64,000 nt of DNA from Oxyruncus cristatus (Eukaryota; Chordata; Aves; Passeriformes; Cotingidae), in assembly GCA_013399855.1 (NCBI GenBank), contig VXAY01002463.1, positions 62,001-126,000 of the forward strand, written 5' to 3'. Positions 37,421 through 49,500 of the stretch are shown one piece after another (positions within the stretch are counted from its first letter, which is position 1; each line of letters begins with the position of its first letter). The notes below the pieces were generated by a model. That model was not told the origin of the DNA. It searched no databases and saw only the letters and a list, made by a program, of their open reading frames with translations. A program made the translations under genes and the position numbers.

Positions 37421-39235
37421 TGTAGTCCTTCAGAGGAAAAGGGACCTTCAGAGGTCTCTAGTCCAAACTCCTGTTCGGAGCAGGGTCAGTGGTGAATTCA
37501 ACAAAAGGGTTGTTCAGGACATCATCCTGTAACGTTATGAAAACCTCTAAGAACTGAAAAATAACAGCCTCTCTGTATTACGCATGCCAGTGCTTAATTA
37601 TTTTCATAGTGAACACTCAGGTCTTCATACTCAGTCAGAACTTCCCTATTTCGATTCATGACCACTGTATCTCCTCAATTCACTGTGTACCTAAGTAGAG
37701 ACACTGGCTTCATCTTCTTGGCAAATTACCTAAAGGTACTGGTAGGCTACTGTTAGACTCCAAAAAAAAACAACTCTTCTGGCTGAAAAGCCCAAATCCT
37801 CACAGTGTGAGTGATCAAACACTGACCCTTTTGGGACCATCAGGTGAAATTAGTTCTATTTACCAGCATTCTTCTTGTACTGGGAAGTTCAAAATTAGAA
37901 GCAATATTCCAGGTACAGCTGAATAATTGCAAAGGAAAGACGAATCATCACTTCCTTGATTGGGTATGATTTTCTTGATACAGCCCAATATCGTTTTAGC
38001 CTTCCTGTACTATTGATTCATTTATAGACCACTGTCATGTAGGATGACCAGGTCTTTTCCTGCAGAACTGTTCTCCTTGACATTGTTCCCAACCTGAATC
38101 AACTCAAGGATTTCTTTCCATCTCAGCACAAGACTGCACATTTGTCCTTGTTGAATTTCTCATAGTTCTTCTTGAACATTCCTCCAGCCTTTCCCTGTCT
38201 TTCTAAATGGCAGTCCTGCTCTTTACTGTCATCTCTAAATTAGCATCACCAGAACATGTGAAGAGGGTTAGTTCTGCCTCCCTCTCTAGGTCACTGATAA
38301 AGATATTAAACAGGATGAGTGCCAGAATAGATGCTTGAGAAACTCGTTACCACCCGCCAGGTAGAGTATATGAACTATTATATAGTATCCTTTGAGGCCA
38401 ACTATTCTAGTACTTCACTTATCTAGTAGTTCACTTGGTAGTTCATTTAGTAGTAGATCAGAACAGGTCAATTTAGAGACATGCAGAAGCCTTTTTGAAG
38501 TCAAGAGACAGCACAGCTACTGGTTTCCTCTCATCTGCAGGGTTAGACATTTTATCACAGGAGGCAATCAGATAGGTCAAACATATTTTGTCCTTGGTAA
38601 ATCCATGCTGACTCTTCGTCTTCAATTCCTGCTTCACGTGTCCAGAAATGGCTTCCAAGAGAACATGTTCCATGATTTCCCTCAGGAATAAACAGGGGTT
38701 TACTGTCTTGCAGTTTTCTGGACTGTTTTCCTTGACCTTTTTGAAAATCTGTGCAACATTTGTCTTTCTTTATCAGAGGGCCTTCCTAATTTGAGAAACA
38801 AAAGCCTTACAAGGGCATCAGCCAGCTGTCTCTGCAATCTTGGATGTGATTTCCGTAGACTTGAAAGAGGTTTAATTTCTCAGGAGGTCCATGGCTGGAT
38901 CTTGCATGACTGATAGTTCCCTTCTTTCTTGAACTTTATTTCCAGGCACAAAAGCCTGAGAGACTAGGTTTGTGAAGACAAAAGAAAAGAAATACCCAGT
39001 AGTCAGCCTTCACTGTATCCACTGTCAATGAATCAGTTGCACCACATTTTGCTTTTTTCTCCTACTATTAATATAGCAGCAGGAGCTTTCCTACTTGCCC
39101 TTGATGTCCCTTGTTAGATTCAACATGAGTTTGACTTTCCTAACACCACCCCTTGCACTCTAGCAATATTTCTGTATCCCTCTTCTTCAGACTTTCCTCA
39201 CTTCTACCTCCTCATATATCATTTTTTTTGCACTG
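37421..39235 (-). mobile_element. CR1 LINE fragment, antisense, 1.8 kb, older lineage (copy B of cluster)
   Basis: This is the longest element in the window. On the plus strand it starts at about 37421 with a 3'-end block (GGGACCTTCAGAGGTCTCTA, then AGTCCAAACTCCTG). It passes through CAGCCCAATATCGTTTTAGCC near 37982, GTCACTGATAAAGATATTAAAC near 38290, GGCAATCAGATAGGTCA near 38563, TTGGTAAATCCATGCTGACTC near 38595, and CTTGATGTCCC near 39100. The order matches the reverse complement of CR1 ORF2 from upstream of the reverse transcriptase through to the 3' end. The phrasing is closer to the older CR1 type, also abundant in turtles, than to the chicken-type copies on either side. Heavy divergence suggests the oldest insertion here. 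Both edges are approximate. Confidence 0.82.
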
Positions 39236-39377
39236 AGACTTAATTGTGAATTTCTTGTTTTGTCAAAATATATATGTGATATATCTGCTTGTCCTTCAAG
39301 CTTATTAATTTTATGTTTATTTATTAAAATTACTTTTTTGAATGGATTTCCTAAAGCTTATAATCAATATTCTGGTT

Positions 39378-40160
39378 AGAATCATAGAATCACTGTGATC
39401 AGAAAAGACCTATAATATCATCAAGTTCAACTGTTGACCCAGCACTGCCAAACCCTCAACTAAACCATGTCATTAAGTGTCACATTTACATGCCTTTTAA
39501 ATCCTTCCAGCTATGCTGCCTCAACCATTTCCCCAGGCAGTCTGTTCCAATGTTTGATAATGCTTTTGGTGAACAAATTTTTTGCTCATATCCAAACTAA
39601 ATCTCCCCTGGTGCAACTTGAGGCCACTTCATCTTGTCCTGTCACTTGTTACCTGCAAGAAGAGACCAACCCGCACCTGGTTCAACCTCCTTTAAGGGAG
39701 TTGTAGAGAGCAAGAAGGTCCCCACTGAGCATCCTTTTCTCCAGGCTAAGGCCCCTCAGCTCCCTCAGCTGCTCCTCATCAGACTTGTGCTCCAGACTCT
39801 TCACCAGCTCTGTTGCCCTTCTCTGAACTCACTCCAGCACCTCAATGTCTTTCGGGTAGTGAGGGGCCCAGAACTGGAGACAGCACTCAAGGTGCCCCTC
39901 CCCAGTGCCCGATACAGAGGGATGATCACTGTCCTGGTCCTGCTGGCCTCATTATTGCTAACACAGGCCAATGTGTCATTGTCATTCTTGGCCACCTGGG
40001 CACACTCTTGGCTCATGTTTAGCTGCCACTGACAGCACCCCCAAGTCCTTCTCCTCTGGGCAGCTTTCCAGCCACTCTTTCCCCAGCCTGTAGCACTGCA
40101 CGGGGTTGTTGTGATCCAAGTACAGGACCCAGTTATCCTCTATCATCTCGGCAATACTTG
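39378..40160 (-). mobile_element. CR1 LINE fragment, antisense (copy C of cluster)
   Basis: It starts with AGAATCATAGAATCAC, the reverse-complemented CR1 tail. It continues with AAGTTCAACTGTTGACCCAG, ATTTCCCCAGGCAGTCTG, CATCCTTTTCTCCAGGC, CCCTTCTCTGAACTC near 39815 and CCCAAGTCCTTCTCCTCTGG near 40040, and stops near 40160. It covers the 3' UTR and the end of ORF2. It is less diverged than copy B, and its 3' UTR is nearly complete, unlike copy A. Long frames over it on either strand (for example 39634-40032) are remnants or shadows of the element and not host genes. Confidence 0.9.
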
Positions 40161-43030
40161 TGCAATTCTTTTTAATACTTTATAAAATTAAGTACAGGAT
40201 AAATATTAACAAATTCATAAAATTGTCAGGTGTTTAATAAAAAAGCAAGCAAGCCTTCTTTCTTTAGTCATTAAACATCCTTCTTTCTGTATCTCTACAT
40301 TTCAGTTGACGGAAATGGGCATTTAAGAAAGAGGAAGTATGACAAAGACTCATCGGAGATTTGCTTTTGAAAAGCTCTAAACATAGCTTATCCAGCATTT
40401 TATTTCATATTTCAGATACATTAGACACATCTTTATGTAACTTTGCACCAATTTTGCCAAGACATCAGTCCACATAACCTTATTGTATGATACACTGTGC
40501 AATAGCTTTTGCACAACCAACTGAAGACGTACACTGCCCTATGTTTGTTTTACTCCCACCTTCTTTGCTTTTGAAGGATCGAAAATATTTTCAATATTCT
40601 TGCAACATACAGGAAAGCAGCCTAGTTTTTTAAATATCTATTTATTTTCTTCTTAGTCCAGGTACACCTGATCACATTTACCAATTTTGCCATACAGTGC
40701 AACTGAAAAAAGATAGACAATATGGTCTTTACTTTTCCTTTTAGCTGCACCATTACTTAGCATGTTATGTGGATGGGATCTGAGCAAATTTGTTAAGCTT
40801 ATTAACAAATAGTTGTAAAATCCATCCTTCCGTGGTGCTTTTCAATTATGTAATTTCCTTATTCACTCTCTGTTTACTTCATTTTCATAAATGATGCCTC
40901 TTCATGTATTATTATAGATGTATTTGTCTAACTATAGTGCTTCAGAATTTTGATTGTTGACTGGAACCCCATTGTGCTTCGTGCTGGATCCATACAGATC
41001 AATAATGAAGCAGACCTATCTCTACTATAAAAAGTATAAGAATGAGATGAAAGAAAACATATGGATACCAACAGATGGGAAAAGACATAAAAGGAGACTA
41101 ATTTTCCTTATTTTATGAGTATTATCTGACTTCACATTTTTTTTTTTATTTTCATTTGAACTGACTCATGTCTAAGAAATAAACATTTTTTAAAAACTAT
41201 GTTGGTTTTACATTTAAAAAAATATGTATAGTTGTTGCTTATGTTTTTAAATCAACAGGTATGAACTCTGACAGACCATAGGAGTACTTTTATCACTCAA
41301 AGGACATTGGCATTGTTAGAATGGGGTTGGCTGTATTTTAGTCATGTTTCTCCAGCTAATGACTTTCTGTTCTATTCCATTCTACTAAAGGGACAGGAAA
41401 AAGACAAATTTTGGTCTGTAGTTTGGCTACTTTGAGATAACTGACATATTTGTAAGGTTAATATCTTTATAATGTTATTGTATTTCACTGCATTATTTTT
41501 TGTTGGAGATCCTTTGAGTTTGTTTTATCTCAATTTTATCTGAATTTGAAAGGATATTGTAATTCTTACTTCTAGAACACTACTTCCAGTTTTGCATATG
41601 CTCTCTAGACTTGAATTCTTGGGTCCAATATGGTTAGAGATGTATTTTCCCACTGCACTTTAAGAACAGGAAGTTTTGACAGCTGGTGAATTTGGAATTT
41701 GTGTTCATGTTTTTTTAGATCATGCAGCTGAGTCACTGGCAACAGTACTACAGTTCAAGACTTGTACAAGCCAGCCCAATGGCTGCTCTTTGAAAAAGGG
41801 AGGATAAGCAGATAAGCAACAGTAATTCTGGGATTATTCCTGTCCTTACAAAACTTATCCATAAAGTTTTGCTCAGATCTGTGGTAGAATTCATGAATGT
41901 CATTCTTTGGAATTCTCTACAGACCATACTTGTTAAATTGTCGTTAGGATGGTTTGTGTGATCCTTGTCATACTTCTGCTTATGGTGAGGAAAGACAAGG
42001 AAGTGGTGTGCCATTCTAAAGAAATGCAATTTGTTTAAACACTCTGATTATTATAGAAACCAGAATAGATAACTTTGGCTCATTTGGACGTCCCTGCATG
42101 AATACACTGTGTGGATTGCTCCTCTCAAGCAAAGTATATGTTGGGGAGGGCTGTGAAAGGAAAAAAATAAATCTAAATGTAGAGCTTGATCAAAAGTAGG
42201 AGTTTTTAGTTATAGAAAAATTTAAGTGAATGTTAAAGTTTATTTACTGTCCACATTGAATCAAAAGCATTTGCTCACTCTATATATCTCGTGGTAGCTC
42301 TTGGATACTGTAGCTGCTTAGGGCAATTGGTGTTCCTTTCAATCTCCCAAATAATACCTGCCATTAAACTGATGATATTGTCATTTCCACTGGGTGATTG
42401 AAGAGGACTTGGCTCTCGAGCAGATGTATGAATCCAATTTGAGTTTTTCACAGTTTGTGAGATCCCTGTCCCTATGGCAAATCTACCCAGAATTAAGCGG
42501 TTCCCTGCAAAACCATCTCTGCACTCAATGAATACTTGTTAAAACCAAGATGTTTGAAATGAGACAGTTGGGCTCAATGAACTGCGTGTTTCTGCGTAAC
42601 TTTATTTTGTCAGGGCTTATTTGACTAGCTGTACACGGTGACAGCTGCTGACAGACAAATACCTTATCAGTGGTCTAAACAGTGTGATTGTTCTAAGAGA
42701 GAAAAATGGAAGCATTTATCAAGTGTTTCAACCTAAACGCTCAACACTAAAGAAATGCACCCGATGCTTTCACAAAACTTATATGCAGTAAAAGGAGATA
42801 TTTATCATCATTCCCCATTTCCTTTCTCATCACAGTTCTGTTTTGGCCTGTGAAGCTTTTGTGATGAGACATACACTGTAATGTGGTGTTTTGGATACCA
42901 CCAGTGATGAAAAGAATTATATTGAAAACTGCTATCAATTTCAGAAAGCTGGGATATCTCATTCCTCATTATCATGGGAAACATCAATTTGAGCCTTGGT
43001 GTCCAACAACCCAAGCAAAGCTCCAACTCA

Positions 43031-43067
43031 GCTTATGAATGTGCACTTGTGGTGCACATTCGTAAGC
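43031..43067. repeat. 16-bp inverted repeat with 5-nt loop
   Basis: GCTTATGAATGTGCAC at 43031-43046 faces GTGCACATTCGTAAGC at 43052-43067. Fifteen of sixteen positions pair as Watson-Crick and the other is a T/G wobble, so either DNA or RNA could form a compact hairpin. The stem is too short and the loop too small for an ordinary microRNA precursor. Confidence 0.92.
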
Positions 43068-43200
43068 ATTCCTATAAATTTATAATTTCAGACAAGTGTT
43101 TTAATGATTAACATTTTCATCCAATAAGGATTTTAATAAGATATAAAATAATTGAAATTACTGGGTCATACAAACGTGCTCTACTTTGCTTCATCCACAG

Positions 43201-43557
43201 TCTGTTGGTCCTGTGTCACAATTAGGGAGTAGAAGTATTATAGATATGACAAAGCACCCCAAAACCAATGGTATCATCATCTACAACTGCTTTAATGCCC
43301 ATATCAGAACTGCTGCCTCCTCACTAACACCAGCAGTTTATGAAAAAAGTTGCCATATAGTAGGTCAAGTTATGAATAGGAGATTCCTCTCACTAAACTC
43401 ACTAAACTCACACCAGAGTCATCAGAACAGCGAAGTGTCTGAAAGTGACAGAAAACAGACTTTAGAACAGAATTCTATCAACCCCGGAAAAATTGTTGCC
43501 TCATCTCTTCAAACCAAACTCCCAGTGATAGTAGGTGTTCCCAAGCTGCAGTCCTGA
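43201..43557 (+). CDS. Possible terminal coding exon, unrecognised (low confidence)
   Basis: A good splice acceptor (pyrimidine-rich CTACTTTGCTTCATCCACAG) ends at 43200. In one frame the sequence then stays open for 118 codons to a TGA ending at 43557. The translation is rich in Ser, Asn, His and Gln (SLNSLNSHQSHQN near residues 69-81, coded by two 9-bp direct repeats at 43390-43407). It ends in LPVIVGVPKLQS. An AATAAA lies about 230 bp downstream at 43788-43793, consistent with a last exon and short 3' UTR. There is no ATG near the start of the frame; the first is about 15 codons in. I recognise no domain or family, and an open stretch of this length is about what 64 kb of AT-rich DNA yields once or twice by chance. 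Confidence 0.15.
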   Translation, partial: SVGPVSQLGSRSIIDMTKHPKTNGIIIYNCFNAHIRTAASSLTPAVYEKSCHIVGQVMNRRFLSLNSLNSHQSHQNSEVSESDRKQTLEQNSINPGKIVASSLQTKLPVIVGVPKLQS

Positions 43558-46500
43558 CATCTGTGCTATAATGTCATCAAAAGTGGTATGTTGCTATAAC
43601 AGGTCGTTTCTTTCTGTTACAAAAATTGACAGGCTTGAATTTATGCCATTTGCTTAAAATTAACCTCAAAGTGTTAATCCTTTGATATATTACTTGTAAA
43701 AGTTCTGACTGCTTCTCAGATGTCTCCAGCATGCTATTGGCTTTCTGTTTGCTTTGGTTTGATCTTTGCAGTGAGGTTTCTTAGAGAAATAAAATTTAAG
43801 TGATCATATTGTATGTCTATTTCTCCCTCCCCTTTGCTTGTCCATAATTTTTTAACCTGTCCACCAAGTTCAACAAACTTTGACATAGACACAGTAATTT
43901 CAAAGATACTCTGTTCCTAGACATATTGTGAAAACAGACATCTAAGTACCTTAGAGAGAACAGACAGCTGTCTGCAGTATGACCTCAGCCCTTATTAAAC
44001 AGTAGGGAATACACACAGAAGGACTGCCTTTAAAAATTTCAACGATCTGATAAATTTTATGTGGAAGTCGTGTCTTCCTAGGTGACACTGGAGACAACTC
44101 CATAGGAAATCAAACTTTATGATTTTCTCTGTCCGCGGAGATATTGCTTTTAGTTTCTTTAAAAAACATTTCAGTTGTACATTTCACTGTTAGTATTACC
44201 TTTTTGAATACCTAACCCTAAATTTATCTTTTTGCATTCTGTTTTCTTTTTCCTTTTCTCAAGAAACTTAGAAATACTCAGTTCATACTCAACACCTGGA
44301 TATGGAGCTGTATGAGCCAAAATGAAATTTCCTTTACATTTTCTGGCTTCCACAGTGTCTGAACCCTTACATTCTCTTGCCTTTACTATATTAGCACTAA
44401 GGGAGCTGTTTTGTAGATTAGCTTTACCATCTGATGTCCTGCTTTCCAAACACTATCCTGAATCACCTTTATGAGATCTGTGCCATGCTGTGAACTTAAG
44501 CGTTGCAGTCTGGACGGCTATTTGCCTTCTAAGCCACAACGAAAGTTGTCAAGTTAATAGCATGTAATTAATGAACAGGGAATCCTTTTGTCTTGTGCTG
44601 AGTTCACTTTTTTCTAGACCGTGAGTTCATAATGGAGAGCCAGCAAAACTCAGGGAAAAAAGTGAAAGGAAACAAAGTTACAGTCAGTCATCCTGCTCAG
44701 TATGAGTGTTAATCTGAAAGCAGATGAAGTACATCTTCATACACAACAATATGAGATGCTCTACTCAACAGGCCAGTCCTTTTGACGAAGTGTGTTGTTG
44801 CTGTGAATTTTAATATGACTGGTGTACCTTTAATTCTCTTGTTTTTGCTTGAGTACTTGAGGACTACGAAAGGATCACAGTGGACTCCTTCAACCACCTT
44901 TATTTGTTGATCATCTGTTGTAAGAAAAACAGCATCCAGAGATCCTCACCCTTGTATCACCTTATATCAGGTCTGTTGATGTAAAACAGTTACGACACTG
45001 AGTGAATTTACACAAATTGCAAATTAATAAGAATGAAATGTCCATAATAAAATTATTTTTACTGTAGCCAACCATCACCTATGGGGAGTGCTTGGCTCCT
45101 TATATGCATCTACAGTCAGGATCTACAAACCATCACGTATTTCTTCGCAGCCAACACATCTCTGTCCTTCTGACCAAACTTGCACAGAAGCAGCTGTTCC
45201 CAAACCACCGTTGTGACATAATTCAATTCTATGTCTGAAGTCATTATCATAGTCCTGTTGCTGTGACAACATAACACTCTCTGTTGCTAATGCCTAGGTC
45301 TCAGAAACAATTAGAGAAGTACCACTATCCCCAAATTGACTTTAATTAGATTAGTTCAAAAATTAGTCTCTAATGCCATGCATTGGGGGGAAGTTTGTGA
45401 TAAATCTTTTCTCTAATAAATGATTACAGGCAAAAGGAGTTTGATTCAGCTATATTACCCTTTTAGACCTGTCAACATTTTAGTTGAACATAATAAAAAT
45501 ATGTGAAATCGACAATTCTATTCCTTCTACTTGGGAACATGAAATATCACATTTAATGGGGAATTCTTAAGAGGAAAGTGCATATTTTCTTGTTAAACAC
45601 CTTACTTCTCTTTCTGAATATTTTAAATTGTTCAGATCTAGTGAGCTTTAGGTTCTTATTGCAATTATTTTTTTTCTCCTTGTATTACAGTGCTTACTAA
45701 CATGGGAATTTATCACAGGATGCATTTGACTATATAAACATATCCCTTCACCAAAATGGGCATCATTTGTCACTAAAATAAATTTTCAAGTCTCATTTCA
45801 CATTTATCACACCTAAATTTTAATTATATAATTTTCAGATTTTTATCTCATCCTTTCTCATAGTTTTTTATGCTATTTACAGTTTGAGAATGACAATAGA
45901 GACAATACAACAAAATACTGTCAAGATTGGTGAGAGTATTAAGTTTTCAGTTGGGGTTCTGCCAAGCCAGTAAGTCCTTTCCAGTCTCGAACTCCTGTAC
46001 AATTGCAATGTTTTTACCTAGCATGGTGTGGAGGCAGAGAAGGTTTGGGATTATGAGCTTTATATATGGAACCAGACATTACATATTTACCAAATAAAAA
46101 AATATTCTTTGTACTGAATTAGTTATTATTTAATTCTCCCAAAGTTGCAGGTTTCATATTGCTCCATTACTTTTCCGAACTTATTTGACGGGTGTCACTA
46201 TAACAACATGCAGTTGCATTGTCATGGGAATGCAGATGTCTTGAAACTAATTTCTTGTTTATTTAAAACATGTTCTATGTGAACTTTTTTTTCCTTTTTG
46301 TTGGTGGAAAAAGCCATCATTCAAAACCAATTACTAACAGAGAAACTTACTGCCTGAAGTACATTTAAACAAATTAAAACAAGATAAAACAAAAAAATCC
46401 AAACCACAGAACAAAAACAAAACCCCAAGCCCTAAAAGTATATCTTCATATCTTCTTGTCTTTTATTTTTTACATGTGATATCAATAATAATGTTAATAA

Positions 46501-49500
46501 TAACTATAGCAATTCAATGTACTGTTAATACTGCAACACTTTATATTCTGGCTCAGTGGCTGGAAAAGTCACTGTTAGATTTGGAGGAGTTGAAACATTA
46601 TAGCATTAAGGAGTAATTGCTTCCCAATTTGGTAATTTCTGTAAACTGAGATTAGATGAAGAAATGAGGTCTTCACAAAGAAAATGGAGTAATTCCCAAA
46701 CAACCCTCAGCAAAACTGATTGTTGCACATCTGTATTAAAACTCTTTCCTCTGCTGAGAGACAGTGGCTTTAAGCTCTGTCTCACCTTCTAGCTGAAATG
46801 CCCACCACTGAGGTATAGATTCAGACTACCTAAGTTCATCCCATAATAGCATAGAAAAAATTTGTGTGTTCTTGAGAGAAGAATGGATGACCTATTTTGA
46901 CAGATTTTTGCCATTTTTGAGGACATGGGAGCCTCCAAAATAAGGACTGGTTCAAAAAGTTTTGTGAACCCAGAAATCAATCTCCTGTGTTAAAAGAAAA
47001 CATCCTTATACATCCTTGCACTATGACCACATCCAATGCTCTGAACCCAGCACTGAAATCAGATTCTTCAGGACAGATCACCTGGTGGGAAATGTCATGG
47101 AGCCTTCACTGTTTCTCAAAGTTATATGTGGTTCTGTCAGTAGCTTTTTTCAATGATAGATTTTATTTCCTAATTATTACGATGTCTTATTCTTCTGGTT
47201 TTTGGTAGGTCTGTTCTAGTTCCCAAAGCAGTCAAACTCTCTTCTACTTTGAATTATTACTTTTTACCAAGTCCTTCAGGCACGGTAGGTCACAAAAATG
47301 TCAGGATCAATAATATGGCACCATAAACCCCACAGTGACTTTGTCATGGGCAGTTCCTAAAGATACATGAGAGTGCTCCTCAAGAGTGGTTGAGAAATGA
47401 TTTACTTCATGAAGAATCTAAATTCTTTGAAGTGTTCATAGATTTTTAACAAGTGAAACATTTAAAAAGGATGTTGGATTGGGTTTTTTTTTTTTAAATA
47501 TCTCAAAAATTCATCATGGGACAACTATTGAGGCCAATGCAACCACAATTTTATAAATTTTATATTGGACACAGATTTGTTCCTGTGCCTCGTCATCTGA
47601 TATCCATGCTGGTTACTAGTGAGAATAGTGTTACAGAGACTGTCATTCTCCTCTTCTTGGGGCAAATTGATTTTGACAAGACCAGAAAAATGAATCAAGG
47701 AGTGGGGTTTTTTGTGGTTTTTTTTTCTTCTCTTTTACCTTTGCTTTTTCATCTTTTTTTAAGAGCCTAAGCTTGGAAAATTCATGAAATCTACAAGGTA
47801 AATAAAAGAAGAGCTAGATTCCCAGATGAAAGTGTGGATGAGGCCTGAGAATTAAAATGATAAGTGATTTAGAACAGCAAGCTTACAAGTGCCTATGCTG
47901 CATCCATGGAGATGGTGAACACAGAAAACAATATCCTTTTATGCTGGAGGTCAAATATGCTCAGATAAAGATGATGATGAGAAGAGCACAGGATTTGTTG
48001 TGCTGGATCACACAAGTTTTATGTTCCTTCTTATTTGCTGAGTCTTGCATTTTTGCTGCCTTCAAAAGTGACCAATGTCTGGTGCTTGAGGGGAGGTTGA
48101 AGAAAAACTCTTAGGGCACTCAGCCAGTTGTATGGAAAGAGAGGTAGGGAAGAAGATATCTTCTTGACCCCTGCAGCTATTAATTTACCCTCTGAAGCAT
48201 AACAATAGATTACTTTAACATTCATATTGTTGTTATTACTCATGAAGTTATTCAGCCCTTTAAAAATCTTTCATATTTGACTTAATAATCTCCTGCTGGA
48301 GTTAATTCCAAGGGACGACAGCATGCTGTGAAAAGTATTCACTTCCACAATTTTTGCTGTACTTTTGTGTTCCATTTATTTCACAGCACATCCTTTATTG
48401 ATTTACTATGTCATAAGGTTAAAAGTAGGGTCTTATAATTCTGCACTTCATAAAAATAAGTAGAAAGAACAGATGATTCCATTTTTCTATGTGAAATAAA
48501 ATTCAAGGTATTTTGATTTTGTGTATATAGTAAAGAGTTCGGTTTCTCTATTTTTCTGTACCTGCAAACAGAGAAGGTAATGATAGCAAAATATTTTATG
48601 TAGTATATTATGCATATACTGTTTCCCTGTGTATATTTCTATGATCAGTAGTTGATGGATTCCTAAAGAAATTTCAGAGCGCCTCTGATATTAACACAGA
48701 AAATAATCCCCACCTATGAATTAATTTTTGAGACTGATCATCTCCAAGTTTGAGTTCTGCTCCAGAGTATCATATGGAAATAAGAATAGGAAATATTACA
48801 TTTTTAGACACAGAAGGGAACATTCTGTTTATCCTACCATACATACAACTTCATCAAGAGATTTCTATTTTTATGTCAAGCTATACATTTTGAAGGATCT
48901 GGAATCCTTCAAAACGTGATTCATAGAATTAATTAGAGACAGCTGCATTTTTCTCCATGAATGCTGGACTGAGATTCTTTCAGCATGTTTTTGGATTACA
49001 CATGAGACTGTCTTGATTCATAGTTCATCACTCTTTCTAGTATAATGTGGGAATAGAAGTTAAAGAATGTGTACCCAAACATACAAAAGCATCATTTCAG
49101 GAATACTTAGTAGCATATGTAATCTTACAGTCAGTGAAAATTCCCAGAAATGTACATACTCATATTTATATATTGACAAATATAATCTTAATTAACCTTT
49201 AGCCAAGTAGCTGATGAAGCTGCTTTGCTGTGAAATCAAATCCTGAATATCTGTATTGATTTAGTTAAGCACAGATAATTTTTTTTTCTTCTTCCATTTC
49301 TAAATCAAAACTAAATTGTATTTACCCACTATCTATATTGCTTTAGGCAACTCTGTGGTAAGAATGGGAGCTGTGCTGTAGGTTTCAGCCTGCAGGTAAT
49401 TATGGTCAGTCAAACAGTTCACCTCCAGAGGAGTTCCAGCCTCAAAGATCCTTCTATTTGTCTTGCTAGCTTTTTCCAGGCATGAAAATCTAAGAAAAAA

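Noticed and set aside
38392..38691. 99-codon plus-strand frame as a gene
   Set aside because: It is the complement of CR1 reverse-transcriptase sequence in copy B.
39634..40032. 132-codon plus-strand frame and overlapping frames
   Set aside because: It lies wholly within antisense CR1 copy C; the frame is a shadow of the element's 3' region.
45070..45260. Slightly GC-richer segment considered as a DNA transposon remnant
   Set aside because: I could not find terminal inverted repeats or a transposase-like frame, nor match it to a mariner, hAT or CR1 family.
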